Made by a program: the position numbers and the translations under genes. From JASLQO01 sp002327525 (GTDB lineage Bacteria; Pseudomonadota; Gammaproteobacteria; Pseudomonadales; Azotimanducaceae), in NCBI GenBank assembly GCA_030744435.1, contig JASLQO010000013.1:496001-560000 (forward strand): a stretch of 64,000 bases of DNA, read 5' to 3'. The notes beneath the pieces are model-generated. The model made no database searches, was not told where the DNA came from, and saw only the letters and a list, made by a program, of their open reading frames with translations. This document shows, piece by piece, positions 26,584-36,181 of this stretch. Positions within the stretch are counted from its first letter, which is position 1. The number at the start of each line of letters is the position of its first letter.

Positions 26584-28974
26584 TCAGGAACCCAAGCGAT
26601 AGCGCAGTTTGACGATGAACAGATTAGAGAGGGGTTCGTTCCAGGCGCTCTCGAAAATGTCATCGAAACCCTGATCCAGCAGTCGATCGTCCATGTTGGC
26701 CATCCGCGTGTACACGACGAAGAGATCGGACAGCGGGGCAATCTCCCAGCGATAGCGCGCCTGGAAGCTGAGTTGGGAAACACTGAAATCGTCACTTGGC
26801 CCAGGAGGCTTCGGGCCTTCGGTCAGGCTGCCGGTACGCCCTGGTATCACGAAAAAGCGGTCTTCCCGTGCCCTGATGCCGATCCACTGCAAAGACATGC
26901 GCAGCTGTTGGCTGGCGCCGATGAAGTATTCCATGCTCAATCCGGTGCTCAGCTGTTTGGTTCGAAAGGTAGTCATATCGCGGCCAGCCTGGTGGAGCAG
27001 CCAGCCGTCCCGGTCCATGTAGTCGGCCTTCAGGCTCAGATTGGCTCGATCATTGGGGCGCCAGGTAATGTCCCCGCCAACTTGCCAGCTCTGCCCACCC
27101 GTCGCCTCACCGGTCGTACCCAGCGTCGCGCGAATGCCAAACGGCCGTGTCGAATCGGTCGTGAATCCAATGTTGGCATTGACGGTGGGGTCGATACGAA
27201 AGGTGCCATTGCCAAAGCTGTTGAGATCGTCGTACTGGGCGGGTCTGAAACCGGCGCCGAAAGAGATGCGATGCAATGAGTTCAGGGTCAGCATGTCCGT
27301 AAGCACGAATCCGGTGCGAACCATCCGGCCCTCCAGATTGTGTCTCACTCCACCGCGAATATCGAACCTGTTCTGCTGCGCGAACGACAAAGTCGGTTGG
27401 GTGCGTTGGTGTGAAACCCGCACCTGCCAGGCATTGTTGCGATCGAGAAATCCCAGGTCGTTGAGATCGACCTTCTTGTCCAGGTATTCCACTCCCAGCC
27501 GGGTGGACACGCCTTGGCGATGGGAATAGTCGAAGTCCACGAAGCCACCATAGCCCGTACCGACGCCGTCGATATGGGAAGTGAATGCCTGCCCGTCGAT
27601 TTTGAGCTTCGAATTGGGCGTGTAGTAATGCCAGTCGAGGCCCGTGGCGTACGCATCACCTGCGTCCTTCACGACCGCTGTACTCAGAATGCCCAGGGCC
27701 CGATAGCGGCCACTGTCGTTGGATTCCCAGAGCAGACGTGCAGCACCATAGTCGTTGCCGTCCTGTACCACCCGGTGTTGCACACCGTCGTTATCCGTGA
27801 CACGAAACTTGGCATCGTCTTCGAATGCACCGATCAGGCCGTATCGATAAGACCCGGCCTGTCCTGTCACTTTCACCGCGCCGAAAAGATCCACTGGCCG
27901 GATGAGGTCCCGTTCTTCGATATCCAAATCGTCTGCAACGTTTGGCGTATCGGGTTTTCCGCCGATGCGCCGCGTATTGACCATTGTGTAGGGCGCATCG
28001 TGGTCTCCGATGCCGAAGATGCGAGTGTTTGCGCGCGGTGTCGCGTTGAAAACCTGCTGTCCCTCCAGGAAGAACAGGCGTTTCTCGGGGAAAAAGGTCT
28101 CGGTGGCAGAGAGATTGATAACCACATCGTCCGACTCGACGGCACCGAAATCGGGATTCAGCGTGGCGGTGAGTTGCAGGTTGCTCGATGGCCGCCAGAA
28201 GAATTCTGCTCCTACTTTGTATTCTGTCTCATCGTCCACCTCGTCGCGCGTAATGGATGCGTACGGGTAGAAGTTGTACTGCTGCCCGGGATCGACTCCG
28301 CTCATTGCAAGCGGTTGCATTGCTGACAGGAACTCGGGTTTGGTCATGGGCAGACCCGGCCATCCCACCCACTCGTCGCGGTACGCGATGCTGCGGGCAA
28401 CGTAGATCCCCATATACCGCTTACCGGCCATCTGAGGCATCGACACCGTACCCCAGGGGATCATGTATTCTGCCGACCAACCCGAATCGTTTATGTGGGT
28501 CGCCCCGTGCCAGGGTCCATCCCAGTCGAATGCCATCTGCTTCTCCGGCAACACCGTGCCGTCGGTTTTCGAGTCGCCGAGGTTCAGCTCGAAGAAGAAT
28601 CCGTAGCGGCCGGTACCGGAGGTATCGAGCGCAACGTGTATCCAGTCACGACCCAGAATCCAGCTGTCCCGCCCAGACAGGCGCGCGATGAGGGTCTCGG
28701 GTGGCTGGTATGCGTCCACTCCTATGTGTAGGCCCTTGCTGGAGTAGTACATGCGCACGCGGGTATCGTGCATTGGTTTGGCCAGCGTGGCCGGATTGGT
28801 CAGGTAGAAATCACCGTGCGACTCGAGGCGTTGCCAGATATCTTCGTCCAGCTTTCCGTCAATGCGGGTTTCCACCTCGTTACGCTCGAGGTGAATCATC
28901 TCCCCGGTTCCGGGCGCGGGCTCCGCCGCTGCCCACGCAAATACGGGAGACAAACAAAACAGAGCTACTGACAT
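26584..28974 (-). CDS. DUF5916 outer-membrane protein with CBM9-like N-terminal domain
   Basis: About 796 residues from the ATG at 28974; a longer reading from a GTG at 29067 exists. A signal peptide (SVALFCLSPVFAWAAA) leads into a CBM9-like domain (VETRIDGKLDEDIWQRLESH, then WIHVALDTSG). The DUF5916 barrel follows, with LNPDFGAVESDDVVINLSAT and FFPEKRLFFLEGQQVF. It ends with a beta-barrel-like C-terminus with a terminal aromatic/Arg stretch. Members are predicted outer-membrane proteins, often near peptidase or polysaccharide genes, with no settled function. It converges with the carboxylase, 25 bp apart. Confidence 0.8.
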   Translation of the reverse strand: MSVALFCLSPVFAWAAAEPAPGTGEMIHLERNEVETRIDGKLDEDIWQRLESHGDFYLTNPATLAKPMHDTRVRMYYSSKGLHIGVDAYQPPETLIARLSGRDSWILGRDWIHVALDTSGTGRYGFFFELNLGDSKTDGTVLPEKQMAFDWDGPWHGATHINDSGWSAEYMIPWGTVSMPQMAGKRYMGIYVARSIAYRDEWVGWPGLPMTKPEFLSAMQPLAMSGVDPGQQYNFYPYASITRDEVDDETEYKVGAEFFWRPSSNLQLTATLNPDFGAVESDDVVINLSATETFFPEKRLFFLEGQQVFNATPRANTRIFGIGDHDAPYTMVNTRRIGGKPDTPNVADDLDIEERDLIRPVDLFGAVKVTGQAGSYRYGLIGAFEDDAKFRVTDNDGVQHRVVQDGNDYGAARLLWESNDSGRYRALGILSTAVVKDAGDAYATGLDWHYYTPNSKLKIDGQAFTSHIDGVGTGYGGFVDFDYSHRQGVSTRLGVEYLDKKVDLNDLGFLDRNNAWQVRVSHQRTQPTLSFAQQNRFDIRGGVRHNLEGRMVRTGFVLTDMLTLNSLHRISFGAGFRPAQYDDLNSFGNGTFRIDPTVNANIGFTTDSTRPFGIRATLGTTGEATGGQSWQVGGDITWRPNDRANLSLKADYMDRDGWLLHQAGRDMTTFRTKQLSTGLSMEYFIGASQQLRMSLQWIGIRAREDRFFVIPGRTGSLTEGPKPPGPSDDFSVSQLSFQARYRWEIAPLSDLFVVYTRMANMDDRLLDQGFDDIFESAWNEPLSNLFIVKLRYRLGS

Positions 28975-29136
28975 CAGGCAACAGCACACCCGATGGTTAG
29001 TTGGTGACGACAAACTGATCACGCAGACAATACGAAACGCTAAGCATAGCAAATAGACTTCGAACACCGGATGGATTATTTGGTGCGCCTGCCGTTCGAA
29101 GTCGTACCAGGGCGGCTCGATGTCGATGCGCTCGTC

Positions 29137-29213
29137 CAGATGGGAGTGGCGGCGGGATCGGTACTGATCAGGTGGATGTGGTCGAACGAAAGCAGTTCAA
29201 CTGACACAGCCAT
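29137..29213 (-). pseudogene. VOC/glyoxalase protein, N-terminal remnant
   Basis: From the ATG at 29213, or the GTG at 29207 behind a GGGGG string, the frame gives VELLSFDHIHLISTDPAAT, a standard first strand and helix of a VOC domain with its metal-binding His. After about 25 codons the similarity ends and the frame soon stops. It is a short fragment, so the assignment is tentative. Confidence 0.45.
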
Positions 29214-29291
29214 CCCCCTGTAGCGATACGGTTTCTGATCGCGCACAAATTGTCGCTTATGGAAGGGGTATCGAGCTACTCGGCTGTACTA

Positions 29292-29762
29292 TCAAGAAGC
29301 TTCTACCAGTCTTTGCGCCGTATCCAGGTCGATCTTCTGCGTGCCCAGTAGTGCGGCGACGAGATTGTCGTTGTCGGGCTCTATCGATAGGGGATCGCGC
29401 GGTCTCAGGCGGTGGTTGATAACCATCCGGCTCATGATCAGGCGTCGGGCGTCGCCACCGCGGCGACCGAGTTCCGCGCCCTCTGCAGCAAGCAATACGG
29501 CCGACGCCGCATTGTAGAGGGCGTCCGAGGCCTGCCGCGCCATGGGCTCGTTGTGGGTGTTGGCTACTTTGTCAGCAAATGCGAATGCCAGGTCAACGGT
29601 TTTCGCGATTTCACCGTGATATTGGCCTGGAATATCAGGTGTGCGATCGAGCTTTTCGTGCATCGCATCCTTCAAATCCACATGGGCGTCAATCCTGCTG
29701 ATGGCCCGGCCGGTGATGACCACGTCGGCCTCTCGTGGCGTGATGTCGTGGCAGCGAAAAAA
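29292..29762 (-). pseudogene. Acyl-CoA dehydrogenase-like C-terminal remnant
   Basis: The frame ends at 29292 and reads, in order, KVANTHNEPMARQASDALYN, AASAVLLAAEGAELG, GDARRLIMSRMVINHRL and PRDPL. This helical pattern resembles the C-terminal bundle of acyl-CoA dehydrogenase-type flavoproteins. No FAD-binding or middle domain exists upstream, because the sequence turns into a divergent PhyH fragment at about 29765. The family call rests on helix pattern and is moderate. Confidence 0.45.
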
Positions 29763-29769
29763 ACTCATC

Positions 29770-30164
29770 GAACGGTATGTGATGAGTACACCGAGGCCGG
29801 CGGTGCGACGCTGGTGATTCCCGGCAGCAACATCCTGCGCCGACATCCGGATGAGGCGGAAATGGCGGAGTGTGCTGGCGCGATCGCCATCGAGTGCCCG
29901 CCGGGATCATTTGCCATGTGGGATGGTAGCCTCTTGCATTCGAACTATCCGCGCGTGATCGAAGGTGAGCGTGTGGTCTGCCACATCACCTACACCCGGT
30001 TGAGGATGCGCCTGGTGGAAGACTATGCGGCATATGCAGACGCTTTGATCGATGAGCATGGTGAGAATATGGGGCAGATGTTAGGTCGTGAGGACATGCT
30101 GCAGGGACCGAACGGTGCGGATTACTCGAAGCTGTTGCAGACGTTCAACAACGTAAAGCGCTGA
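29770..30164 (+). pseudogene. Phytanoyl-CoA dioxygenase (PhyH) family, C-terminal remnant
   Basis: About 130 codons read DEYTEAGGATLVIPGSNILR, then CPPGSFAMWDGSLLHSNYPR and GERVVCHITYTRLRMRLVED. This is the C-terminal part of a PhyH-type Fe(II)/2-oxoglutarate dioxygenase, including the distal His (LLHSNYPR) and the 2-oxoglutarate-binding Arg region. The N-terminal half with the HxD is absent. The 5' break point near 29765 abuts the 5' break point of the acyl-CoA dehydrogenase-like remnant on the opposite strand. Confidence 0.7.
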
Positions 30165-30266
30165 AGCCTACGCTTTGTATGCGAGGTAAGGCGTTTCCTC
30201 CTGAAAGAACTCGCGTCGTCTCTGTCAGCCGGGTTGTAGCGTCTTTTGAGATGGCGGCATGCAACG

Positions 30267-31058
30267 TTATCCGATGGTGGTGGCGCCACCGTCACAGGGA
30301 ATGACCACACCAGTGAGAAAGGTGCCTGCTTTCGATGAGAGAAACACCGTCAAACCAGCAGCATCTTCCATCGCACCCCAGCGGCCCATGGTGAAGCCCT
30401 CCACCACCTGCTTTTCGATGTCCGCGTTGGCGTACAACGGCGCCGTCATCTTGGATTTGAAAGGCCCCGGAGCGAGCACGTTGACGTTGATGTTGTCGCT
30501 GTTGAGATCCCGCGCCATCTGGGTGGACAGTCCCTGCAGACCGGCTTTGGCCGCCACATAGGAGTAGTTCTGCAGGCCGCTTGGCCGGATGGCGTTGGTG
30601 GACGACACGTTTACGATCGACGCCCGCACCTCGGGGGATGCAGCCGCGCGCAATTGGGGCAGGAGAGCCTGTGTGAGGAAGAAAGGCCCCTTGGCGTCGA
30701 GGTTCATCACCTTGTCCCAGGCTTTCTCCGGGAATTCGTCGATATCGGCCCCCCAGGTGAGTCCTGCATTGTTGACGAGAATGTGGAGTTTGTCAGACCT
30801 CTGCGCGATTTCGGCTGCCAGTTTCCGGCATCCCGCCACGTGACCGACGTCTCCGGGGATGGCGGTGCAGCGGCCGTAGCGGGATAGCGTCGCTTCGGCC
30901 TGCGCACAGGCATCGGTTTTCCTGGACGAGATGTAGACATCCGCGCCGCAGCGCACCAACCCTTCGGCGATCATCAGCCCGATGCCCCGGGTACCACCGG
31001 TGACCAGTGCAACCTTGTCGCGAACGCCGAAGAGATGCTCATAGAAATTTTCCGTCAC
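30267..31058 (-). CDS. Short-chain dehydrogenase/reductase (FabG-like)
   Basis: 263 residues of the classical SDR group: TGGTRGIG near residue 20, NNAG near 95, and catalytic Ser plus YVAAK near 165 (NVSSTNAIRPSGLQNYSYVAAKAG contains all three). It ends FLTGVVIPCDGGATTIG as in FabG-type reductases. Probable role: NAD(P)-dependent oxidoreduction of a hydroxyacyl or ketoacyl substrate. It is divergent from the M20 gene, 98 bp away. Confidence 0.85.
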   Translation of the reverse strand: MTENFYEHLFGVRDKVALVTGGTRGIGLMIAEGLVRCGADVYISSRKTDACAQAEATLSRYGRCTAIPGDVGHVAGCRKLAAEIAQRSDKLHILVNNAGLTWGADIDEFPEKAWDKVMNLDAKGPFFLTQALLPQLRAAASPEVRASIVNVSSTNAIRPSGLQNYSYVAAKAGLQGLSTQMARDLNSDNINVNVLAPGPFKSKMTAPLYANADIEKQVVEGFTMGRWGAMEDAAGLTVFLSSKAGTFLTGVVIPCDGGATTIG

Positions 31059-31156
31059 TATAGTGTCCTGTTCTCGTTGGTCATTGATCGCAGAGTGAGT
31101 CGGAATGTTGTGGGCCTGTCTTCAGTTTATGCTGGCGCATGGCTGAAAGGGAATAA

Positions 31157-32479
31157 ATGTGTATGTCTGAACCATCCATCGAACCTTCGCTGCAGCTCGA
31201 TGCCGGGCTCGAGGCGCGCATCAGTGAGGCGGTCAGTCACAATCTGGATGCGCAGATCGAATTCACCCGCGAGCTGGTGCGGCACCCGTCCGTGCGCGGA
31301 CAGGAACATACAGCGCAGGACTTTCTATTCCGTGAGATGCGTAAACGGGGATTGTCCATGGACCGCTGGCAGATCGATGTGGACGATCTCCGTGGGCATC
31401 CCGGTTTTTCCCCGGTGGCGGTGGACTACACCAACGCCATCAATGTGGTAGGCGCGCACCGCCCGCGAAATGAGAGCGGCGCTTCACTCATACTGAATGG
31501 TCATGTGGATGTGGTGCCAACGGGCCCGGTGGATATGTGGACGCGAGCACCTTTCGATGCGCAAGTCGACGGCGACTGGCTATACGGGCGTGGCAGCGGC
31601 GACATGAAAGCAGGTATCGGTATAAACCTGTTCGCGTTGGATGCGCTGCGCAGCATCGGTTATCAACCGGCCGCAACCGTGTACGTGCAGTCGGTCACGG
31701 AGGAGGAGTGCACGGGAAACGGGGCGCTCTCCGCCCTTGTGCGTGGCTACCACGCGGATGCGGCCATCATCACAGAACCCATGAACGATGCCCTGGTGCG
31801 GACCAACGTGGGCGTCATCTGGTTTAAGGTGCATGTAAAGGGGCGGCCGGTGCACGTGGCGGACGCGAGCAGTGGCGCGAATGCCATCGATGCGGCTGCT
31901 TTTCTGATTCAGGCATTGAAGGAGTTCGAAACCGGTCGCAATGTGAAGAAGAGCGGCTACCCACACTTTGCGGATCTCAAGAAACCCATCAACGTCAATG
32001 TCGGCAAGATAGAAGGAGGCGACTGGGCATCCTCGGTGCCAGCCTGGTGCACTTTCGATGTGCGCACGGGACTCTACCCGGGCGAGGATGCGCGTCAAGG
32101 AGCGCGCGAGGTGGAAGATTTTCTCCGCAGAGCCTCGGGCCACCATCCATTTCTCTCGAACAACCCACCTGAAGTGGAGTTCAATGGCTTCATGGCACAG
32201 GGTTACGAGTTGGCCGAGGGCGGCGCGGCCGAACGCACACTTGCAGCAGCGCATGGCCGTGTGTTCAGAGAAGAACTGAACGCGGTAACGTCACTCGCCT
32301 ATCTCGATGCGCGCGTGTTTCTGCTCTACGACGACACCCCCGCCCTGGTTTACGGACCTGTGTCGTCCAACATCCATGGCTTCGACGAGCGAGTGAGCAT
32401 TGCATCCATCGAGCGTGTCACCAGGACGGTGGCGCTGTACATCGCCATGTGGTGCGGTCTGGAGCCGCTGTCCAATTGA
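31157..32479 (+). CDS. M20 family metallohydrolase (ArgE/DapE-like deacylase)
   Basis: 440 residues with the dinuclear zinc site of M20 enzymes: His and Asp in LILNGHVDVVPTG, the bridging Asp in GRGSGDMKAGIG, and the catalytic Glu pair in TEEECTGNGA. The dimerisation lid domain covers about residues 215-330. The ATG at 31157 follows AAGGGAATAA; an in-frame ATG two codons on is equally possible. Members hydrolyse N-acyl amino acids or carbamoyl/peptide bonds. Clustering with SDR and crotonase genes hints at an acylated metabolite, which is only inference. Confidence 0.85.
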   Translation: MCMSEPSIEPSLQLDAGLEARISEAVSHNLDAQIEFTRELVRHPSVRGQEHTAQDFLFREMRKRGLSMDRWQIDVDDLRGHPGFSPVAVDYTNAINVVGAHRPRNESGASLILNGHVDVVPTGPVDMWTRAPFDAQVDGDWLYGRGSGDMKAGIGINLFALDALRSIGYQPAATVYVQSVTEEECTGNGALSALVRGYHADAAIITEPMNDALVRTNVGVIWFKVHVKGRPVHVADASSGANAIDAAAFLIQALKEFETGRNVKKSGYPHFADLKKPINVNVGKIEGGDWASSVPAWCTFDVRTGLYPGEDARQGAREVEDFLRRASGHHPFLSNNPPEVEFNGFMAQGYELAEGGAAERTLAAAHGRVFREELNAVTSLAYLDARVFLLYDDTPALVYGPVSSNIHGFDERVSIASIERVTRTVALYIAMWCGLEPLSN

Positions 32480-32517
32480 CCAGGCCCCAGGCTGGTTGCA
32501 TCGGTGACGCGGCCCGC

Positions 32518-32538
32518 GTAGTTTTATCATAAAACTAC
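32518..32538. promoter_or_regulatory. Perfect 21-bp palindrome, probable operator
   Basis: Arms GTAGTTTTAT (32518-32527) and ATAAAACTAC (32529-32538) flank a single central C. The symmetry is perfect and AT-rich in a GC-rich context. It ends 19 nt before the ATG of the crotonase gene and 38 nt past the M20 stop. This is the size and symmetry of TetR-family or similar repressor sites. The TetR gene in this window (53558) carries a different palindrome, so the cognate regulator is elsewhere. Confidence 0.6.
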
Positions 32539-32557
32539 TGGGGTGCGAGGCGCGGAC

Positions 32558-33379
32558 ATGAGTTACACCACCGGAACAGACCAGTTGCTGTGCGAGATCG
32601 ACGATGGGGTCGCAACCTTCACATTGAATCGGCCCGAGAAGAAGAACGCCCTTTCGAACGAACTCACTCCGGCTTTGCGCCAGGGCCTGCTCGACCTCGA
32701 GTTGCGTGAGGACGTACGCTGTATCGTCATCACTGGCGCAGGTAGCGCCTTTTGCAGTGGCGGTGATGTAAGTGGGATGGGCAGTGGCGCTCGGCAATCC
32801 GAAGCCCCTCCACCGACGCAAGCCGACCGCGTGCGCTCACTGCAGTACGGACAAAACACCCTGACCCTGCGCATGCAGCAGCTGGAAAAACCCCTGGTTG
32901 CCGCGTTGCCGGGGGCTGCCGCGGGAGCTGGTTTTTCCATCGCGCTGGCCTGCGATCTACGCGTCGCGGCCGAGAGCGCGTTCCTGGTCACGGCGTTCCG
33001 CAATATCGGCGTCAGCGGTGACTACGGGGGAAGCTGGAACCTGACCCAACTCGTCGGCGTGGCCAGGGCCAAGGAACTCTACTTCTTAAGCGAGCGCATA
33101 GGCGCGGAAGAGGCGCGCCAGCTCGGTCTCGTCAACCGCGTGTTCCCCGACGAGACCTTTCGGGAAGAGGCGGCGGCGTTCGCCAGGCGTATCGCACACG
33201 GGCCGACGTCGGCGATCCGCTTCATGAAGAAGAACATCAACCGTGCAGCAAACACTGATCTAGCCACGATCCTGGATCTCGAAGCGGAACACATGATCCG
33301 GGCGTTTCAGACCGACGATGCACGAGAAGCGATCAAGGCTTTTCAAGAGAAGCGCACGCCACAGTTCAAGGGACGATAA
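32558..33379 (+). CDS. Enoyl-CoA hydratase/isomerase (crotonase family)
   Basis: 273 residues with the crotonase course: FTLNRPEKKNALSNEL near residue 20, the oxyanion loop GSAFCSGGDVSGMG, and LVAALPGAAAGAGFSIALACDLR. The hydratase Glu in the second catalytic position is replaced (RNIGVSGDYGGSWNLTQLVG has Ser/Gly there), so it may be an isomerase or other crotonase rather than a hydratase. The ATG at 32558 is preferred to the GTG at 32543. It is probably controlled from the palindrome 19 nt upstream. Confidence 0.85.
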   Translation: MSYTTGTDQLLCEIDDGVATFTLNRPEKKNALSNELTPALRQGLLDLELREDVRCIVITGAGSAFCSGGDVSGMGSGARQSEAPPPTQADRVRSLQYGQNTLTLRMQQLEKPLVAALPGAAAGAGFSIALACDLRVAAESAFLVTAFRNIGVSGDYGGSWNLTQLVGVARAKELYFLSERIGAEEARQLGLVNRVFPDETFREEAAAFARRIAHGPTSAIRFMKKNINRAANTDLATILDLEAEHMIRAFQTDDAREAIKAFQEKRTPQFKGR

Positions 33380-33671
33380 TCTCAACGGGATGGTCGTGCT
33401 GAGGCTCATGGATGTCGGCTGGCTGCCAGAGAATGGCTCTACCTGGATTCTGGGGTTGCTGGTGCTGCGCTATTTCATCACGGCCTCGCTACGGGTTCCT
33501 GATGGGATGTGCGGCTTGATCGTTGTAACATCGTCGATGCTGACTCCCCCGTTGACATTCATGCTGGCTGCCTCGTAGTTTCCAACACAAGGTATGTCAC
33601 GCTGTCGTATAACCAGCGGAGCCTCGTATTCATTCATTTCAACTACGCGCAAGGGGGTGACGGTGCCTGGC
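33380..33671. other. Gap with one weak membrane-like ORF
   Basis: From the ATG at 33390 a frame of 62 codons (WILGLLVLRYFITASL in its middle) could be the lost N-terminus of a membrane enzyme, but no family is convincing. Nothing else is visible before the SDR remnant starts near 33672. Confidence 0.3.
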
Positions 33672-34121
33672 CATGTTCTGTTCAATCATGAGTTTCTCCT
33701 CAACCTGACCGGGGCATTTCTGTGCACGCAATGGGCCGTGCGGTTGATGAAGAAGCAAATGCCCGGAGGTGGGCGCATCATCAACAATGGATCGATCTCA
33801 GCGCACGTCCCGCGACCGAACTCGGTCGCCTACACTGCCACCAAGCACGCGATGACGGGTCTCCCCCGCTCCACTGCGCTGGATGGACGGCGTCACGATA
33901 TTGCTTGCGGGCAGATCGACATCGGCAATGCGGCGACGCAGATGACCGCACGGATGAGCGACGGGGTAGCGCAGGCGAGTGGTGAACTGGCGCCGGAACC
34001 GACAATGGACGTCGCTGCGGTGGTCGATGCGGTACGCTATATGGCCGCTTTGCCATTGGATACCAACGTACCCTTCCTGACGGTGATGGCCAATCAGATG
34101 CCCTTCATCGGGCGTGGATGA
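33672..34121 (+). pseudogene. Short-chain dehydrogenase, 5'-truncated
   Basis: The frame reads NLTGAFLCTQWAVRLMKKQM, then GGRIINNGSISAHVPRPNSV and AYTATKHAMTGLPRSTALDG, to GQIDIGN and a proper C-terminus MPFIGRG. The catalytic Ser, Tyr and Lys are intact, but the nucleotide-binding TGxxxGxG half upstream of about residue 105 is missing. No start codon or ribosome site is placed to make a stable protein. It precedes the oxidoreductase at 34170. Confidence 0.75.
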
Positions 34122-34169
34122 AGGGTCTAGGAGAAGGAGGTTTCTCGGCTCGAACCGGATAGTATTTGC

Positions 34170-35156
34170 ATGAAGGCGCTTCAAATAAATGAGCTGGGAG
34201 ATCCCTGGCAGAAACTGGAGCTGGCGGATCTGGAACGGCCGCCTGCCCGCGAGGGCGCTTGTGTCGTGAAGGTTGAAGCGACCGACATCAATTTTGCCGA
34301 TATCCTGCAGTGCCGTGGTGAATACCAGGTCAAGCTGACACCCCCGTTCGTGCCTGGCATGAGCGCCGCGGGAACCGTGATCGAGTCGGCGTCCGGTGTT
34401 GCGCTCGAACCGGGACAGCGCATCGTCGGACCCGCGGCCGAGAACCATGGTGGGTTCGCCGAGGAGTGCACCATCCTTGCCGAACGCGCCATGCTGATAC
34501 CCGATGGCGTGGATGCCGTGAAGGCGGCAGCCGCGAACGTGACGTATCAAACCGCCTGGGTTGGCTTGCATCTGAGAGGCAATCTGCAGCCTGGAGAAAC
34601 GGTGCTGGTGCTGGCCGGGGCAGGGGGGGTGGGTTCCGCGGCCATTGAGCTCGCGAGGGAGCATGGCTGCTGGATCATTGCGGCTGCGGGGACGGACGAA
34701 AAAGTGGATGTGTGTCGCACTCTCGGTGCTGACGAGGTGATCAACTACGACACGGAAGACCTCTACGAGCGTGTGATGAAGCTGACACAGGGGCGGGGTG
34801 TCGATCTGATCTACGATCCGGTCGGTGGTGCGTACTTCGACATCGCACGTCGTCTGGTAGCCTGGGAGGGTAGAATACTGGTGATCGGGTTTGCCGCGGG
34901 CAGTATCCCGCTCGCCCCCATGAATCACGTTCTAGTGAAGAATTACTCCATTGTCGGAGTGCACATGGGTGGATATCGCGACCACGATCCGAGACCGTTT
35001 ACCAGGTGCAACGAAGTGCTGAACGAGCTGATGGTGAGAGGCCGCATCAGCCCGCTCATAGATGAGGTGGTGGGTTTCGGTGGACTACCTGATGCCCTTC
35101 GCAAACTGGCCAATCGACAATCCATCGGCCGGTTGGTGTTCTGTCCCGGTGCCTGA
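34170..35156 (+). CDS. MDR family NADPH:quinone oxidoreductase, second copy
   Basis: 328 residues, paralogous to the gene at 19537-20499: VLVLAGAGGVGSAAIELAREHGCWIIA for the cofactor, then QGRGVDLIYDPVGGAYFDIA and NHVLVKNYSIVGVHMGG. Zinc ligands are absent. A strong AGGAGG at about 34136 lies too far (28 nt) from the ATG at 34170 to act directly, so the true leader is unclear. Its 3' end abuts the acyl-CoA dehydrogenase pseudogene. Confidence 0.83.
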   Translation: MKALQINELGDPWQKLELADLERPPAREGACVVKVEATDINFADILQCRGEYQVKLTPPFVPGMSAAGTVIESASGVALEPGQRIVGPAAENHGGFAEECTILAERAMLIPDGVDAVKAAAANVTYQTAWVGLHLRGNLQPGETVLVLAGAGGVGSAAIELAREHGCWIIAAAGTDEKVDVCRTLGADEVINYDTEDLYERVMKLTQGRGVDLIYDPVGGAYFDIARRLVAWEGRILVIGFAAGSIPLAPMNHVLVKNYSIVGVHMGGYRDHDPRPFTRCNEVLNELMVRGRISPLIDEVVGFGGLPDALRKLANRQSIGRLVFCPGA

Positions 35157-35166
35157 TTAATCCAGG

Positions 35167-36181
35167 CTAGAGACCGAATGTCGCTGGATGACCCAGCGGG
35201 CCTGCACCCGAGTTTGCGAACGCGCCCTCCTGCGCGGAAGCGTGCTGGGTCAGGGTGTGGATGTCTCGTAGTCGACGCTGGAGCGGAGAGCCGTGATACA
35301 GCGCACTACCACCCGCGGCGGTGTAGCAGGCATCGACTACGCAGGCGCACGCCTCCGCTACCCATGCTTTCGTTTGTACCGCATGCCTCTGATAGTCTGC
35401 CTGAGCGTGCCCGATAGGCTACTGCAACAGTTCGCTGTCCTGCATTGGCGTGCGTCGATACAGGCGCGTCTCGTCCGTGCAGGCAAATTCGGTGAGTTCG
35501 TCCGACGCGCCTTCAGCGCTGCCGAGGGCGAGCGCCGCAATGTGTAACGCGAACTGGACAAGGGGGGCGGCGAACAGCGGTCCGCTCATGCAGGGAGTGC
35601 CGCTGAACAAATCGAATGTATGTTGTTCGGGGACGAAGGCGCCCTCGAGCTCGATGTCGTGACTGGCGGTACCTCGCAGTCCCGCGGAGTACCAGGTGTC
35701 GTGAATGGCCCACTGTCTCCCTGGCAGCATCATGCAGCCTAATCCGACAGCACCGTCGTCCACCACGCAGTTTCCGAACAGCCAGTCGACATGCTGGCAG
35801 CCGCTGGCGAATCCACAGCGTTTCGAGACGCGGTAACCTGCGTCTACGCTCCCGGCGCTGCCCTTCGGGACGAATGCGTCGCTGACGATGACGTCGGGTC
35901 CGCCTGCATAGAGCTCAAGGAAGCTCGACCCGGCACAAGCGCCGGCAGTTGCGGGGATTCGCAGCCGACGGATCTGTCAGCCCGCGCCAATTCGATGAGC
36001 ATTTGCACGCTGATCGGGTAATCGCTCTGAGCGCCTCCGAGTTCGCGCGGCACCATCGCACGGAACCCACCGGCTTTGGTCAGTTTGGCGATCAGATCCG
36101 CCGCTCGTCTTCCACTTCTTCGGCGCGCGCGGCGATTTCGGGTAGCAGTGTCCGTATCGGAGCCAGCATCGCATCACCCAT
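35167..36181 (-). pseudogene. Acyl-CoA dehydrogenase-like flavoprotein monooxygenase, multiply frameshifted
   Basis: Pieces in three frames line up in order: RTLLPEIAARAEEVEDERR, then GGFRAMVPRELGGAQSDYPI, GGPDVIVSDAFVPKGSAG, YRVSKRCGFASGCQHVDWLF, IHDTWYSAGLRGTASHDIEL, and at the C-terminus AAGGSALYHGSPLQRRLRDI. This is the full course of an HsaA/HpaB-like member of the acyl-CoA dehydrogenase superfamily. Breaks occur near 36093, 35935 and 35423. The ATG at 36181 overlaps the stop of the sugar dehydrogenase gene by 8 bp, so it was once part of that operon. Confidence 0.8.

Noticed and set aside
29412..29770. N-terminal part of the plus-strand frame leading into PhyH as real PhyH sequence
   Set aside because: Codons before about 29770 show no PhyH motif (no HxD) and are antisense to the acyl-CoA dehydrogenase-like remnant.
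33798..34928. Open frame of 376 codons on the minus strand
   Set aside because: It is antisense to the SDR remnant and to the quinone oxidoreductase, both supported by family motifs. Its composition is that of a shadow frame.
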